This document shows positions 6,149 to 12,996 of a stretch of DNA of 13,676 nt, in pieces. The stretch comes from Phycisphaerales bacterium UBA1910 (lineage in GTDB: Bacteria > Planctomycetota > Phycisphaerae > Phycisphaerales > UBA1924). Under the pieces are notes generated by a model, which searched no databases, had not been told where the DNA came from, and worked only from the letters and a program-made list of their open reading frames with translations. A program made the position numbers and the translations under genes. Every line of letters begins with the position of its first letter. Within the stretch, counting starts at the first letter, position 1. The DNA lies in the NCBI GenBank assembly GCA_002337545.1, contig DDGE01000036.1:132137-145812 (forward strand), written 5' to 3'.

Positions 6149-6238
6149 GGATCGGTGCCCGAGAGGCTGAAGGGGCCGGATTGCTAATCCGGTGTACAGG
6201 GTAAACCTGTACCGAGGGTTCGAATCCCTCTCGATCCG
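6149..6238 (+). tRNA. tRNA-Ser (anticodon GCT)
   Basis: A 90-nt class II tRNA. The acceptor stem GGATCGG (6149-6155) pairs with TCGATCC (6231-6237), with G-U at the last pair, and discriminator G is at 6238. The anticodon stem CCGGA/TCCGG (6176-6180, 6188-6192) holds the loop TTGCTAA, giving anticodon GCT at 6183-6185, which reads AGC and AGT serine codons. A long variable arm (GTACAGG with CCTGTAC, 6194-6212) is diagnostic of serine tRNA. The T arm is GAGGG-TTCGAAT-CCCTC (6214-6230). The 3' CCA is not encoded (TTC follows) and must be added enzymatically. Confidence 0.97.
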
Positions 6239-6247
6239 TTCAATGAA

Positions 6248-6281
6248 CAAGCCACCTGCAATAGGTGGCTTGTCGCTTTTT
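6248..6281 (+). terminator. Rho-independent terminator after tRNA-Ser
   Basis: A 10-bp perfect stem CAAGCCACCT (6248-6257) and AGGTGGCTTG (6263-6272) closes a 5-nt loop. TCGC and a five-T run (6277-6281) follow. It begins 9 nt after the tRNA end and insulates it from the kinase gene at 6422. Confidence 0.9.
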
Positions 6282-6421
6282 GCAGTTGGATTGCGGCTTT
6301 ACCTCGAAAATGAAGCCCCTTTCATGCACCCTCCCGTATTGGTTTCATCTCTCATACCGAACCTATTGGTATCAACGACGGAGCAGCCATTGCTCTGTCC
6401 AGACCGCAGGGAGACGAAACA

Positions 6422-8071
6422 ATGATCAAGGTTCAGCCCAAATATCTGAAACGGTACGCCCAGATCGCGGGGTTGCTCGTCAAATACGGGCGACGCGATC
6501 TCGCCGATCAACTCAAAGTGGAGGGCGTACCCATCGAAAGCGACGAGAACGATGCGCAGGACCCCGCGGATCTCGCGCGGGATCTGGAAGAGATGGGGCC
6601 AACCTTTGTGAAGCTGGGTCAGCTTCTCTCCACGCGTGCGGACCTGCTCCCCCCCGCATACCTTGACGCGCTGAAAAATCTTCAGGACGATGTCACCCCT
6701 GTTTCGTTCGAAGAGGTCCAGGACCTGATCGAGCATGAGCTGGGTGCCAAGGTTTCGAATATCTTCGAGTCTTTTGACGAAGAGCCCATCGCCGCGGCAT
6801 CGATGGCTCAGGTGCATCGGGCGACGCTCAGATCCGGCGTCGGCGTCGCGGTGAAGGTTCTGCGGCCGGAGATCCGCGAACAGGTCAATATCGATATCGA
6901 AGCGATCACCAGAATCGCAACGGTGCTCGACAAGAACGCGAAGTTCGCTCGGAAGTACGATCTGCTCGGCATCGCGGAGTCGCTCGAACTGACAATCCAG
7001 CGTGAGCTCGATCTGCGGATCGAACTGAAATCGACACAGCAAATCGGGGCCATGATTGAGGAATACCCAGATCTGATTGCGCCACGGGTGTACGAGGATT
7101 ACTCCAGTGCGAGTGTTCTCACGATGGAATACATCTCGGGCGCAAAGGTTACGGATGTTTCCCCGGCTGTTCTTATCGATCTCGATCGAAGCGGGCTCGC
7201 CGATCAGCTCTTCGATGCATACCTGAAGCAGGTGCTCGTCGAGGGTCATTTCCACGCGGACCCACACCCCGGGAACATCATGCTCACGCACGATCGAAAG
7301 CTGGCGATCATTGATTGCGGGATGGTCGTGCATGTCGGTCCCCAGACGCGAGGGCACATGATCAACCTGCTCTTTGCGATCAGCGAAGGGCGAGGCGAAG
7401 ATGCCGGCCGAGAGGCGGAGAAGCTTGGTCGCAAGATGGTCCACTTCGATTCCGAGGGGTTCCGCCACGAGCTCACGCAGATCATCTCCGAGCACCAGAA
7501 CGACACGGTTCATCGGATGCCCGTCGGTCAGGTGCTCATGTCGATGCAATCCGCTGCGGGGACGAACGGTCTGCGTATTCAGCATGAGATCCGCATGCTG
7601 GGCAAAACCCTTCTCCATCTCGATCGAATCATCGAGGTCCTCGATCCTAACTTCAATCCGGCTGAGGCACTGAAAAAGAAGTCCAGCTCGGTTGTTCAGC
7701 GTCACGCGCTCGAGGATATCTCGTTCAATCAACTCTTCCGGTCCGTGCTAGAAACAACGGACCTGCTCCAGCACCTCCCGCACCGGATAAACCGGTTCAC
7801 GGAGTTGCTCTCAGAGAACAAAATCGAGATCAAGGCCGACGCGGTAGACGAGGAACATCTTGTTCAGGGCCTGCAGCACATCGCGAACCGGATCACGGTG
7901 GGGGTGATGCTCGCCGCGTTGGTGGTCGCCGCAGCGCTGATGATGCGGATTGAAGCAGACTGGACCCTCTGGGGATACCCCGGTATCGCGATGATTCTGC
8001 TGATCTTCGCCGCGCTTTCGAGCTTTGCGCTCATCCTGCGGATCATGTTCAGTGGATACCGAAGAACATGA
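6422..8071 (+). CDS. UbiB/ABC1 (AarF) family atypical kinase-like protein
   Basis: 549 residues, the usual length for UbiB. These proteins have a protein-kinase-like fold, bind ATP and, in organisms with ubiquinone or other prenylated lipids, support lipid quinone synthesis or distribution. Motifs in order: KxGQ as FVKLGQLLSTR (62-72), the Ala-rich loop AAASMAQVHRA (124-134) replacing the glycine loop, the ATP-anchoring lysine in VAVKVLRP (Lys145), RELDLRIE (194-201), catalytic HADPHPGN (278-285, Asp280, Asn285) and IDCGM (297-301), where the usual DFG reads DCG. Two hydrophobic C-terminal segments (about 493-512 and 523-544) form the expected membrane hairpin. AGGGAG at 6408-6413 is 8 nt before the ATG. 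The gene stands alone after the tRNA terminator, with no quinone genes in view, so the substrate pathway is inferred only from the family. Confidence 0.92.
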   Translation: MIKVQPKYLKRYAQIAGLLVKYGRRDLADQLKVEGVPIESDENDAQDPADLARDLEEMGPTFVKLGQLLSTRADLLPPAYLDALKNLQDDVTPVSFEEVQDLIEHELGAKVSNIFESFDEEPIAAASMAQVHRATLRSGVGVAVKVLRPEIREQVNIDIEAITRIATVLDKNAKFARKYDLLGIAESLELTIQRELDLRIELKSTQQIGAMIEEYPDLIAPRVYEDYSSASVLTMEYISGAKVTDVSPAVLIDLDRSGLADQLFDAYLKQVLVEGHFHADPHPGNIMLTHDRKLAIIDCGMVVHVGPQTRGHMINLLFAISEGRGEDAGREAEKLGRKMVHFDSEGFRHELTQIISEHQNDTVHRMPVGQVLMSMQSAAGTNGLRIQHEIRMLGKTLLHLDRIIEVLDPNFNPAEALKKKSSSVVQRHALEDISFNQLFRSVLETTDLLQHLPHRINRFTELLSENKIEIKADAVDEEHLVQGLQHIANRITVGVMLAALVVAAALMMRIEADWTLWGYPGIAMILLIFAALSSFALILRIMFSGYRRT

Positions 8072-8130
8072 ACGAATGATTTCGAAGACTTCTATAGGGC
8101 TCTGATCTGCTCGCATGCGTCATGGATTCG

Positions 8131-8142
8131 TAGAATCTGTGC
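8131..8142 (+). promoter_or_regulatory. Candidate -10 element immediately before the gene at 8143
   Basis: TAGAAT (8131-8136) ends 6 nt before the ATG at 8143, where no Shine-Dalgarno sequence is visible. If real, the mRNA would be leaderless or nearly so. No -35 hexamer is recognisable at 16-18 bp upstream. Confidence 0.3.
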
Positions 8143-9840
8143 ATGATGTATCGACGATTGATTATCGTATTGGCTTTGTTCGTCTTGAAGGCTGTCCCGT
8201 CTGCGTACGCGCAAGCGCACATACACGAGACACAAGAGTCTTTTCGCCATTCGGGGTACGAGTTCCTCTGGGACACGATCCGGGATGAGTTTGAAACACG
8301 CGAGTTTGAGCGAGATCAGGACGCAGAGCAGTATCAGGGGATGATGGACATCATCATCCGCACTGGTGCTGTATACGCGCAGCCTTACAGAAATATCAGG
8401 TTCGGCACATTCGAGTTATATCCACACATCATCGAACTCGATGAGGATCCTCCGTTGTACGCGCAGTACCGCTATCACGGGACCGTGGCTCAGAATGGAT
8501 CGGACTCGCCGAGTGACGATTTCGAGGGGCACGCAGACGCGTTGGTGCGGATTGCGGAACGGATGGAAGACGCGGCGTATCCGGCCTATGTCATCGGTGC
8601 GACCTGGATCCGTGCAGCAGAGTTTTACCGCGACGCGGGATTGGAATCGACTCCTCGGGCAGTGCTCGCGCGTGATCGCGGCATGGATGAGCTTGTGCGT
8701 GCGGCATCTCTACAGGATGTTGCGCCGGAACACCGTGAGTTTGTCGCTGAGCGTGTGAGCAACTTTGGGTGGAAGTACAGCGCGCTCACCGACAAGGACA
8801 AGGAACTCCTGTGTGAGCGTTATCTCACAGACCCGGGTGTTGATCGATGGGTCGCGCACTTTGCGATCGGCAAGCTCCTGATGCAGCGTGGGTGGGATGC
8901 GCGTGGCGATGGCTGGGCGTACGAGGTCACCCAAGAGCAGTGGGCGGCCTTCGGTCAGTACATGAAAGATGCATACGGGCACCTGATGCGTGCGTGGGAG
9001 GCACATCCGCACTGGGTCCTGACCCAGGCGCAGCTCATCAATATCGACATGGCTGCGGATGTCGATTCGCAACGCGATGAGCACTTCTGGTTTCAGGACG
9101 CGCTGCGATACCGTGCGGATCATGATGGTGTATGGGATAACTACGCCCGGGCGATTATGCCGCGATGGGGTGGGAGTCTTGAGGCGATGTATGCACTCCT
9201 CGATCAGGCGATCGAACTTCACAACAACCCTTCGAGCATGGCGTATATTGTGGTGGATCTCATGGCCGACATCACCTGGTCCGAGGAAGATGCCCATCTC
9301 GTGCTGCTCGATGCAGAGTACCTGAACACCGCGACCCAGCTCATGCGGGATGAACTCGCAGATCCAACGCCATACAAAAATGTGTGGCAGCAACGGATGA
9401 TGCTGCGGACCCTCGCGATGGGGCAGTACAAATCAGGGAATCTGGTCGTTGCGAGTGAACTCCTCCGAGCAGGAGGGGGGATGACGGACACGGTGCGGTA
9501 CCCATGGGCAGAAACATCCGAGTTCACAAGGCATGCGCCGATGCTCTCAACCACGGCGTCCGAAGAGATCATCGCCGCGCTGCAGGCGAGTCGTGATCGA
9601 GATCTGAACACCGCTCATCGCGCATTCAAGGACGCTCGGCGAATACTCGTGCGAGACGCTCCAGATGCGGAAATTCACGGCGATCCGTTGGGGGAAATCG
9701 ATCGATTCATCGATTCGATTTCGTCGCGGATGCCGAAGATTCCCTTTTACGCGATGCCCGTGTTCCAGATCGGGGCGGGCATCTGTGTTCTGGCAATGAT
9801 CGGGTTTCTGCTCTTCGCTCGATTACGCTCGCAACACTGA
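8143..9840 (+). CDS. Secreted, C-terminally membrane-anchored helical protein (possibly DUF4034-like)
   Basis: 565 residues; not firmly recognised. An N-terminal signal peptide (RRLIIVLALFVL, cut likely after AYA, residue 23) leads into a long, mostly helical, acidic ectodomain rich in Trp, Tyr and Ala. Residues 240-400 resemble TPR-like helical pairs, for example AIGKLLMQRGWDARGDGW and the motif PRWGGS (340-345), which recalls DUF4034 proteins; this is a tentative match. A single hydrophobic helix near the C-terminus (about 537-558, QIGAGICVLAMIGFLLF) followed by ARLRSQH should anchor it with the bulk outside the cytoplasm. Two ATGs (8143, 8146) are possible; neither has a clear ribosome binding site. 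It starts 71 bp after the kinase stop. There is no enzyme motif that I can see. Confidence 0.8.
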   Translation: MMYRRLIIVLALFVLKAVPSAYAQAHIHETQESFRHSGYEFLWDTIRDEFETREFERDQDAEQYQGMMDIIIRTGAVYAQPYRNIRFGTFELYPHIIELDEDPPLYAQYRYHGTVAQNGSDSPSDDFEGHADALVRIAERMEDAAYPAYVIGATWIRAAEFYRDAGLESTPRAVLARDRGMDELVRAASLQDVAPEHREFVAERVSNFGWKYSALTDKDKELLCERYLTDPGVDRWVAHFAIGKLLMQRGWDARGDGWAYEVTQEQWAAFGQYMKDAYGHLMRAWEAHPHWVLTQAQLINIDMAADVDSQRDEHFWFQDALRYRADHDGVWDNYARAIMPRWGGSLEAMYALLDQAIELHNNPSSMAYIVVDLMADITWSEEDAHLVLLDAEYLNTATQLMRDELADPTPYKNVWQQRMMLRTLAMGQYKSGNLVVASELLRAGGGMTDTVRYPWAETSEFTRHAPMLSTTASEEIIAALQASRDRDLNTAHRAFKDARRILVRDAPDAEIHGDPLGEIDRFIDSISSRMPKIPFYAMPVFQIGAGICVLAMIGFLLFARLRSQH

Positions 9841-9869
9841 CAAAGAGCACAATGATCTCGCGAAAACAG

Positions 9870-9897
9870 TTGACGAACGCCCACGAGATGATAATGT
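9870..9897 (+). promoter_or_regulatory. Candidate promoter of the His-rich/pseudopilin/ectodomain unit
   Basis: TTGACG (9870-9875) matches the -35 consensus at 5 of 6 positions. GATAAT (9890-9895, 5 of 6) is 14 bp away, shorter than ideal, and TAATGT (9892-9897) is a weaker -10 at 16 bp. Transcription would start a few nucleotides before the ATG at 9911, which argues against the GTG at 9896 as start codon. It lies 29 bp after the preceding stop. Confidence 0.45.
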
Positions 9898-9910
9898 GTT
9901 CTCAATAGCA

Positions 9911-10273
9911 ATGAGACATCTCCGTGCCATATGCTGGATGATCATCGCGATCCTGCTCCTCAACGGGAGTGGGGTGGTGTCGTCACTGCACAAAATAGTG
10001 CACCACGCCGGGGATGACACGCATGTCTCGCATTGTGATCACGACGCGGACCACAGCGAGCAGTCGAACGAGAAGGACGATCTTCCCGTGCCTCAGGATG
10101 AGGGCTGCGAGATCTGCCTTGGTCTCGCGGGGTTGAATCTGATCCCTGTCGAGGAACCGCTTCGTGTTGTGACCTTTGCGAACTTCACGGCCGAGTTCAT
10201 TGTCGCATCCCATTCCGCTCACACGCGCGATCCTCTGGGTGAATGCCCCGCTCGCGCTCCCCCTGTCTGCTGA
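9911..10273 (+). CDS. Exported His/Cys-rich small protein, candidate metal-binding (DUF2946-like)
   Basis: 120 residues from ATG 9911; GTG 9896 would add five residues but lies at the presumed transcription start. A hydrophobic signal or anchor segment (CWMIIAILLLNGSGVV, 8-23) is followed by a dense histidine and acidic stretch with His at 27, 31, 32, 38, 41, 44 and 48 plus Cys42. A CEIC motif (Cys66, Cys69) and two further histidines (101, 104) follow, and the protein ends RAPPVC. Exported proteins with a His-rich stretch, a CxxC and a closing R-x-PP are typical of the loosely defined DUF2946-like group found near heavy-metal genes. Metal binding is inferred from composition; which metal is unknown. 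It appears to be the first gene of a unit with the pseudopilin and two secreted paralogues. Confidence 0.7.
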   Translation: MRHLRAICWMIIAILLLNGSGVVSSLHKIVHHAGDDTHVSHCDHDADHSEQSNEKDDLPVPQDEGCEICLGLAGLNLIPVEEPLRVVTFANFTAEFIVASHSAHTRDPLGECPARAPPVC

Positions 10274-10351
10274 ACCTGATGGATCTTTGAATCACTCAAG
10301 GTTTGTCGTGCGCGTGCAGCTGCGCGCCGACACAGGACAGGGATCAGCCCT

Positions 10352-11275
10352 ATGCACTCACAACCGAATCGTGGACGCCGCGGCGCGTTCACGCTGATCG
10401 AGCTCTTGGTCGTTATCGCGATCATTGCGCTGCTCATCGGGATCCTGCTCCCATCTTTGAGCAGCGCCCGTGCGAGTGCGCAGCGGGTGGTCTGTCAATC
10501 GAACATGCGCCAGCTCGAGTTGGCGCATCAGCTGTATATCGAAGACTACAAGGGGCGATTCATCGACGCGGCGTTGCCGCACGGGTCGCTCGCGGGTGAT
10601 GTGCGATCAACATGGTTGATCGCGTTGCAGGACTACGGCGCAGCGCCCGAATCGCTGTACTCGCCGGTTGATCGATCCATCTGGCGGAGCGTTGAGGACG
10701 GGGGGAGCGACGAGGGAGCTTCCCTCGTCCAGCTCCGTTCCTGGTTCGAGCAAAACGAGGATCTGCTGACGGACAATGACTTTGGAAATGATCCGGAGCA
10801 ACCCGAGATCGTGCGTCTGACCAGTTATGGTCTCAACGGCTATACGGCCCAGACCGTCTCACCGTTCCTGAACCCGGATCCGGTGACCGGGCGTCGTCTG
10901 GATCAGGGCAACGCGTACACCAAGATCACCCGCATTCCCCGGACATCTCAAACCATTCACTTCGTCATGATGACCCCGATCGCCAGACGCTTCGGTGAGC
11001 CCATCGATTCGGAAGCGGACTTTGCCAAGGCGGACCATGTTCATCCCAACGAATGGGACTTCTCGTTTATCTCAGAATCGGCCAGCGCCACATTCGCGAG
11101 TTCACAGATCTGGCTCAACGCGCACGGCGGCGAGCCCACCAGCCCGAGCGGCAAGAGCAATGCCGCGTTCTTCGATGGGTCCGTGCGGACTCTGTCGTTC
11201 GACGAGATGTATCGCGATACAGACCACAATCTCTTCCACCCCGAAGCAAGCCCGCCCACCGGCGTGCAGCCATGA
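10352..11275 (+). CDS. Pseudopilin-like secreted protein with prepilin N-terminal leader
   Basis: 307 residues. The basic leader HSQPNRGRRGA is followed by FTLIELLVVIAIIALLIGILLPSL (13-36, cited by its key motif FTLIE with Glu at +5), the class III signal cut by prepilin peptidase and methylated on Phe. The planctomycete-type CxxNMRQLELA segment follows (Cys49). Near the C-terminus NAAFFDGSVRTLSF corresponds to the H-x9-DG motif of planctomycete prepilin-like proteins, but the histidine position holds proline. These proteins are numerous in planctomycetes and most have no assigned role; they may be part of an envelope secretion or pilus machinery. No assembly ATPase or prepilin peptidase is in the window. 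AGGG (10339-10342) lies 9 nt before the ATG. Its stop is 12 bp before the next gene, so they are co-transcribed. Confidence 0.88.
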   Translation: MHSQPNRGRRGAFTLIELLVVIAIIALLIGILLPSLSSARASAQRVVCQSNMRQLELAHQLYIEDYKGRFIDAALPHGSLAGDVRSTWLIALQDYGAAPESLYSPVDRSIWRSVEDGGSDEGASLVQLRSWFEQNEDLLTDNDFGNDPEQPEIVRLTSYGLNGYTAQTVSPFLNPDPVTGRRLDQGNAYTKITRIPRTSQTIHFVMMTPIARRFGEPIDSEADFAKADHVHPNEWDFSFISESASATFASSQIWLNAHGGEPTSPSGKSNAAFFDGSVRTLSFDEMYRDTDHNLFHPEASPPTGVQP

Positions 11276-11287
11276 TCGGAGATCAAG

Positions 11288-12097
11288 ATGAAGAACATCA
11301 TGAATACATGCATCCCGCTCGCTCTTGCGATTTCGTTCACCAACGCGAGTGACCTGCACGACGCGGACTACATCCTCGCGATTCAAGACAACCAGATCGT
11401 CACGGGTGTGATCGATCCGGATTCTGGCGAGGTGGTGTATCCCTCGCAGATCAAGTCCGCGATCCTCGGTGCGGAGGGGTTCCCCAACTTCACGAACGAC
11501 CCCGGATTCAACGCCGAGCTGGGGCAGCTCAACCCGGGCATGTTCATCGGGTTCTCGATTCTGCGGGCTCCGCGTGTCTGGGACGGCGCGGCGATGGACT
11601 TCGAGACCATCGCGACCGAGCAGATCACGGTGCGTGCTGCGGCCCAGAACATCGTCGCGCCGAGCACCGATACCCGTCTCGATGGGATCGTCTTCGGGCA
11701 AGCATCAATCACCCCGAGTGCCACATTCCATCATCACATGCAGTATCTGCTCAACGGCGGGCTCCCGCCGGTGGTTGAGGGGGTTTGGTTGCTCGAACTG
11801 GAGCTGTGGGATGAATCGGGCAGCGTCGATCCCTCAGACCCGCTGTACATCCTGTTCGCGCAGGGTGAGGGCGAGGATCAGCTTGAGGACGCCATCGCGT
11901 GGGTCCAGGACAACCGGATCGGGTCGCCCTGTCTCGCGGACCTGAATGGCGACGGCTCGCTGGACTTCTTCGATGTCAGCGCGTTCCTGACAGCCTACAA
12001 CGCGCAGGACCTCGTTGCGGATTTCAATAACGACGGGCAGTTCAACTTCTTCGATGTCAGCGACTTCCTGAGCGCGTACACGAACGGATGCCCATAA
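11288..12097 (+). CDS. Secreted beta-rich protein ending in a dockerin-type repeat pair
   Basis: 269 residues. The signal peptide spans about 1-20. The ectodomain (22-210) is predicted to be beta-rich and is clearly paralogous to the next gene's product: shared landmarks are HDADY-LAI, the DPGF/DEPGI turn, RVWDG/LYWDG, the HHH (148-150)/EHF position, GVWLLELELW and the PLYILFAQGEG-EDAIAWVQ end. The tail holds two calcium-loop dockerin-type motifs, DLNGDGSLDFFD (218-229) and DFNNDGQFNFFD (245-256), each followed by a short helix. Cys215 and Cys268 bracket the pair and could form a disulfide. This type of tail is common in Phycisphaerae secreted proteins and is thought to attach or sort them outside the cell; no cohesin is in view. 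GGAG (11278-11281) is 6 nt before the ATG. Overall resemblance to choice-of-anchor domains is tentative. Confidence 0.85.
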   Translation: MKNIMNTCIPLALAISFTNASDLHDADYILAIQDNQIVTGVIDPDSGEVVYPSQIKSAILGAEGFPNFTNDPGFNAELGQLNPGMFIGFSILRAPRVWDGAAMDFETIATEQITVRAAAQNIVAPSTDTRLDGIVFGQASITPSATFHHHMQYLLNGGLPPVVEGVWLLELELWDESGSVDPSDPLYILFAQGEGEDQLEDAIAWVQDNRIGSPCLADLNGDGSLDFFDVSAFLTAYNAQDLVADFNNDGQFNFFDVSDFLSAYTNGCP

Positions 12098-12150
12098 CAC
12101 AGATCACGGCTTTTCTTGGGTTTGGAGACCCATTTGTGAGGAGAATCGAA

Positions 12151-12834
12151 ATGAAATGTACAGCACTCATCGTTTGTGGCGCAGCAGCGTCGCTCGCACT
12201 CGCACACGGCGAAGACGCCGACTACGGGCTCGCGATCATCGACGGCTCGGTTGCCGTTGGGCTTGGTGACCACGATACGGGCACCATCACCGAGTTCGGC
12301 GAGCGCGTGTTCGCAGCGGAAATGGCGCTCAGCGGTTCGAACTGGTTCGCCGACGAACCCGGTATCTTTATCGCTGAGAACTCGCTCGCCGACAACACCC
12401 AGGTGAGCTTCACCCTGACCTCGGCGCTGCTCTACTGGGACGGAACCGGCTCGGTGAACTTCTCGCAGGCCGCACACGCGATGAACCTGACCTTTGGGCC
12501 GGCGAGTGTGTCGACCGCGTTCAACAACAACCCAGTCGCGGGGTTCTCGATCAACTACGACGCGGATCAGGCTGGCGGCTTTGACGAGCACTTCGACTAC
12601 ACCGTCGATGCGGCGGCTGGCAACGGGATCTTTGTGCTTGCCAACTCGTTCTCGCTGAGCGGCGCATCGGACTCGGAAGTCATCTTCACCGTCTTCAACG
12701 CGGGCCTCGAGGAGGACCTGCATGAGGAGGCGATCGAGTATGTCGAGCATGTGCTCGTGCCCGCACCCGGCGCGATGGGTGTGCTCGCGATCGCCGGCTT
12801 GGGCATGGTGTCCCGGCGTCGCCGCGTGTCCTGA
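12151..12834 (+). CDS. Secreted beta-rich protein ending in a PAP-type CTERM sorting tail
   Basis: 227 residues. The start at 12151 is supported by GAGGAG (12138-12143), 7 nt upstream; the in-frame ATG at 12088 overlaps the preceding gene and lacks a signal peptide at its start. The signal peptide ends near ALA (18). The ectodomain (19-200) aligns end to end with that of the preceding gene, with EDADYGLAI, DEPGI, LLYWDG, DEHFDY and VIFTVFNAGLEEDLHEEAIEYVE. The tail is VPAPGAMGVLAIAGLGMV then SRRRRVS (203-227): a proline motif, a hydrophobic helix and an arginine cluster, as in PEP-CTERM proteins processed by exosortase-type machinery. Pro-Ala-Pro replaces Pro-Glu-Pro. No exosortase gene is in the window. 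It is the last gene of the unit, 53 bp after the preceding stop, followed by a strong terminator. Confidence 0.85.
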   Translation: MKCTALIVCGAAASLALAHGEDADYGLAIIDGSVAVGLGDHDTGTITEFGERVFAAEMALSGSNWFADEPGIFIAENSLADNTQVSFTLTSALLYWDGTGSVNFSQAAHAMNLTFGPASVSTAFNNNPVAGFSINYDADQAGGFDEHFDYTVDAAAGNGIFVLANSFSLSGASDSEVIFTVFNAGLEEDLHEEAIEYVEHVLVPAPGAMGVLAIAGLGMVSRRRRVS

Positions 12835-12854
12835 CGAGCTCCAAACCCGGGGTT

Positions 12855-12873
12855 CGCGGGTGTGTGACCCGCG
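12855..12873 (+). other. GC-rich hairpin without T-run
   Basis: CGCGGGT (12855-12861) and ACCCGCG (12867-12873) form a perfect 7-bp stem around GTGTG. It lies 20 bp after the stop of the PAP-CTERM gene. No T-run follows, so it may stabilise the 3' end of the mRNA rather than end transcription. Confidence 0.4.
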
Positions 12874-12934
12874 GGCCCTGATTCAAATGCGTTGTACAAC
12901 TCCCAGTTTCCAGGTGCAGCGTGTTGTGTTCATC

Positions 12935-12968
12935 GCCCCGCCGGTTCATCCCGGCGGGGCGGTTTTTT
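12935..12968 (+). terminator. Rho-independent terminator of the secreted-protein unit
   Basis: A 10-bp perfect stem GCCCCGCCGG (12935-12944) and CCGGCGGGGC (12951-12960) closes a 6-nt loop, followed by GG and six T (12963-12968). It ends the plus-strand unit that begins near 9911 and separates it from the methyltransferase gene at 12997. Confidence 0.92.
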
Positions 12969-12996
12969 GTCCGTGCCGATCCTATTGTCCCAGTTC

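Noticed and set aside
6248..6281. tRNA-flanking repeat as a possible integration (attachment) site
   Set aside because: The inverted repeat is a standard terminator, there is no repeat of the tRNA 3' end in the window, and no integrase gene is present.
6337..6370. Direct repeat TATTGGT (6337-6343 and 6364-6370) upstream of the UbiB-type gene
   Set aside because: Only 7 bp, two copies, with no clear promoter geometry. It is too short to separate from chance.
6299..7732. A 477-codon open frame on the minus strand opposite the UbiB-type gene
   Set aside because: It is a shadow of a gene with all family motifs. The product has no recognisable domain and the frame crosses the 5' region of the real gene.
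11995..12750. A 251-codon minus-strand frame across the two secreted paralogues
   Set aside because: It covers two genes with signal peptides, tails and ribosome binding sites on the plus strand, and shows no domain.
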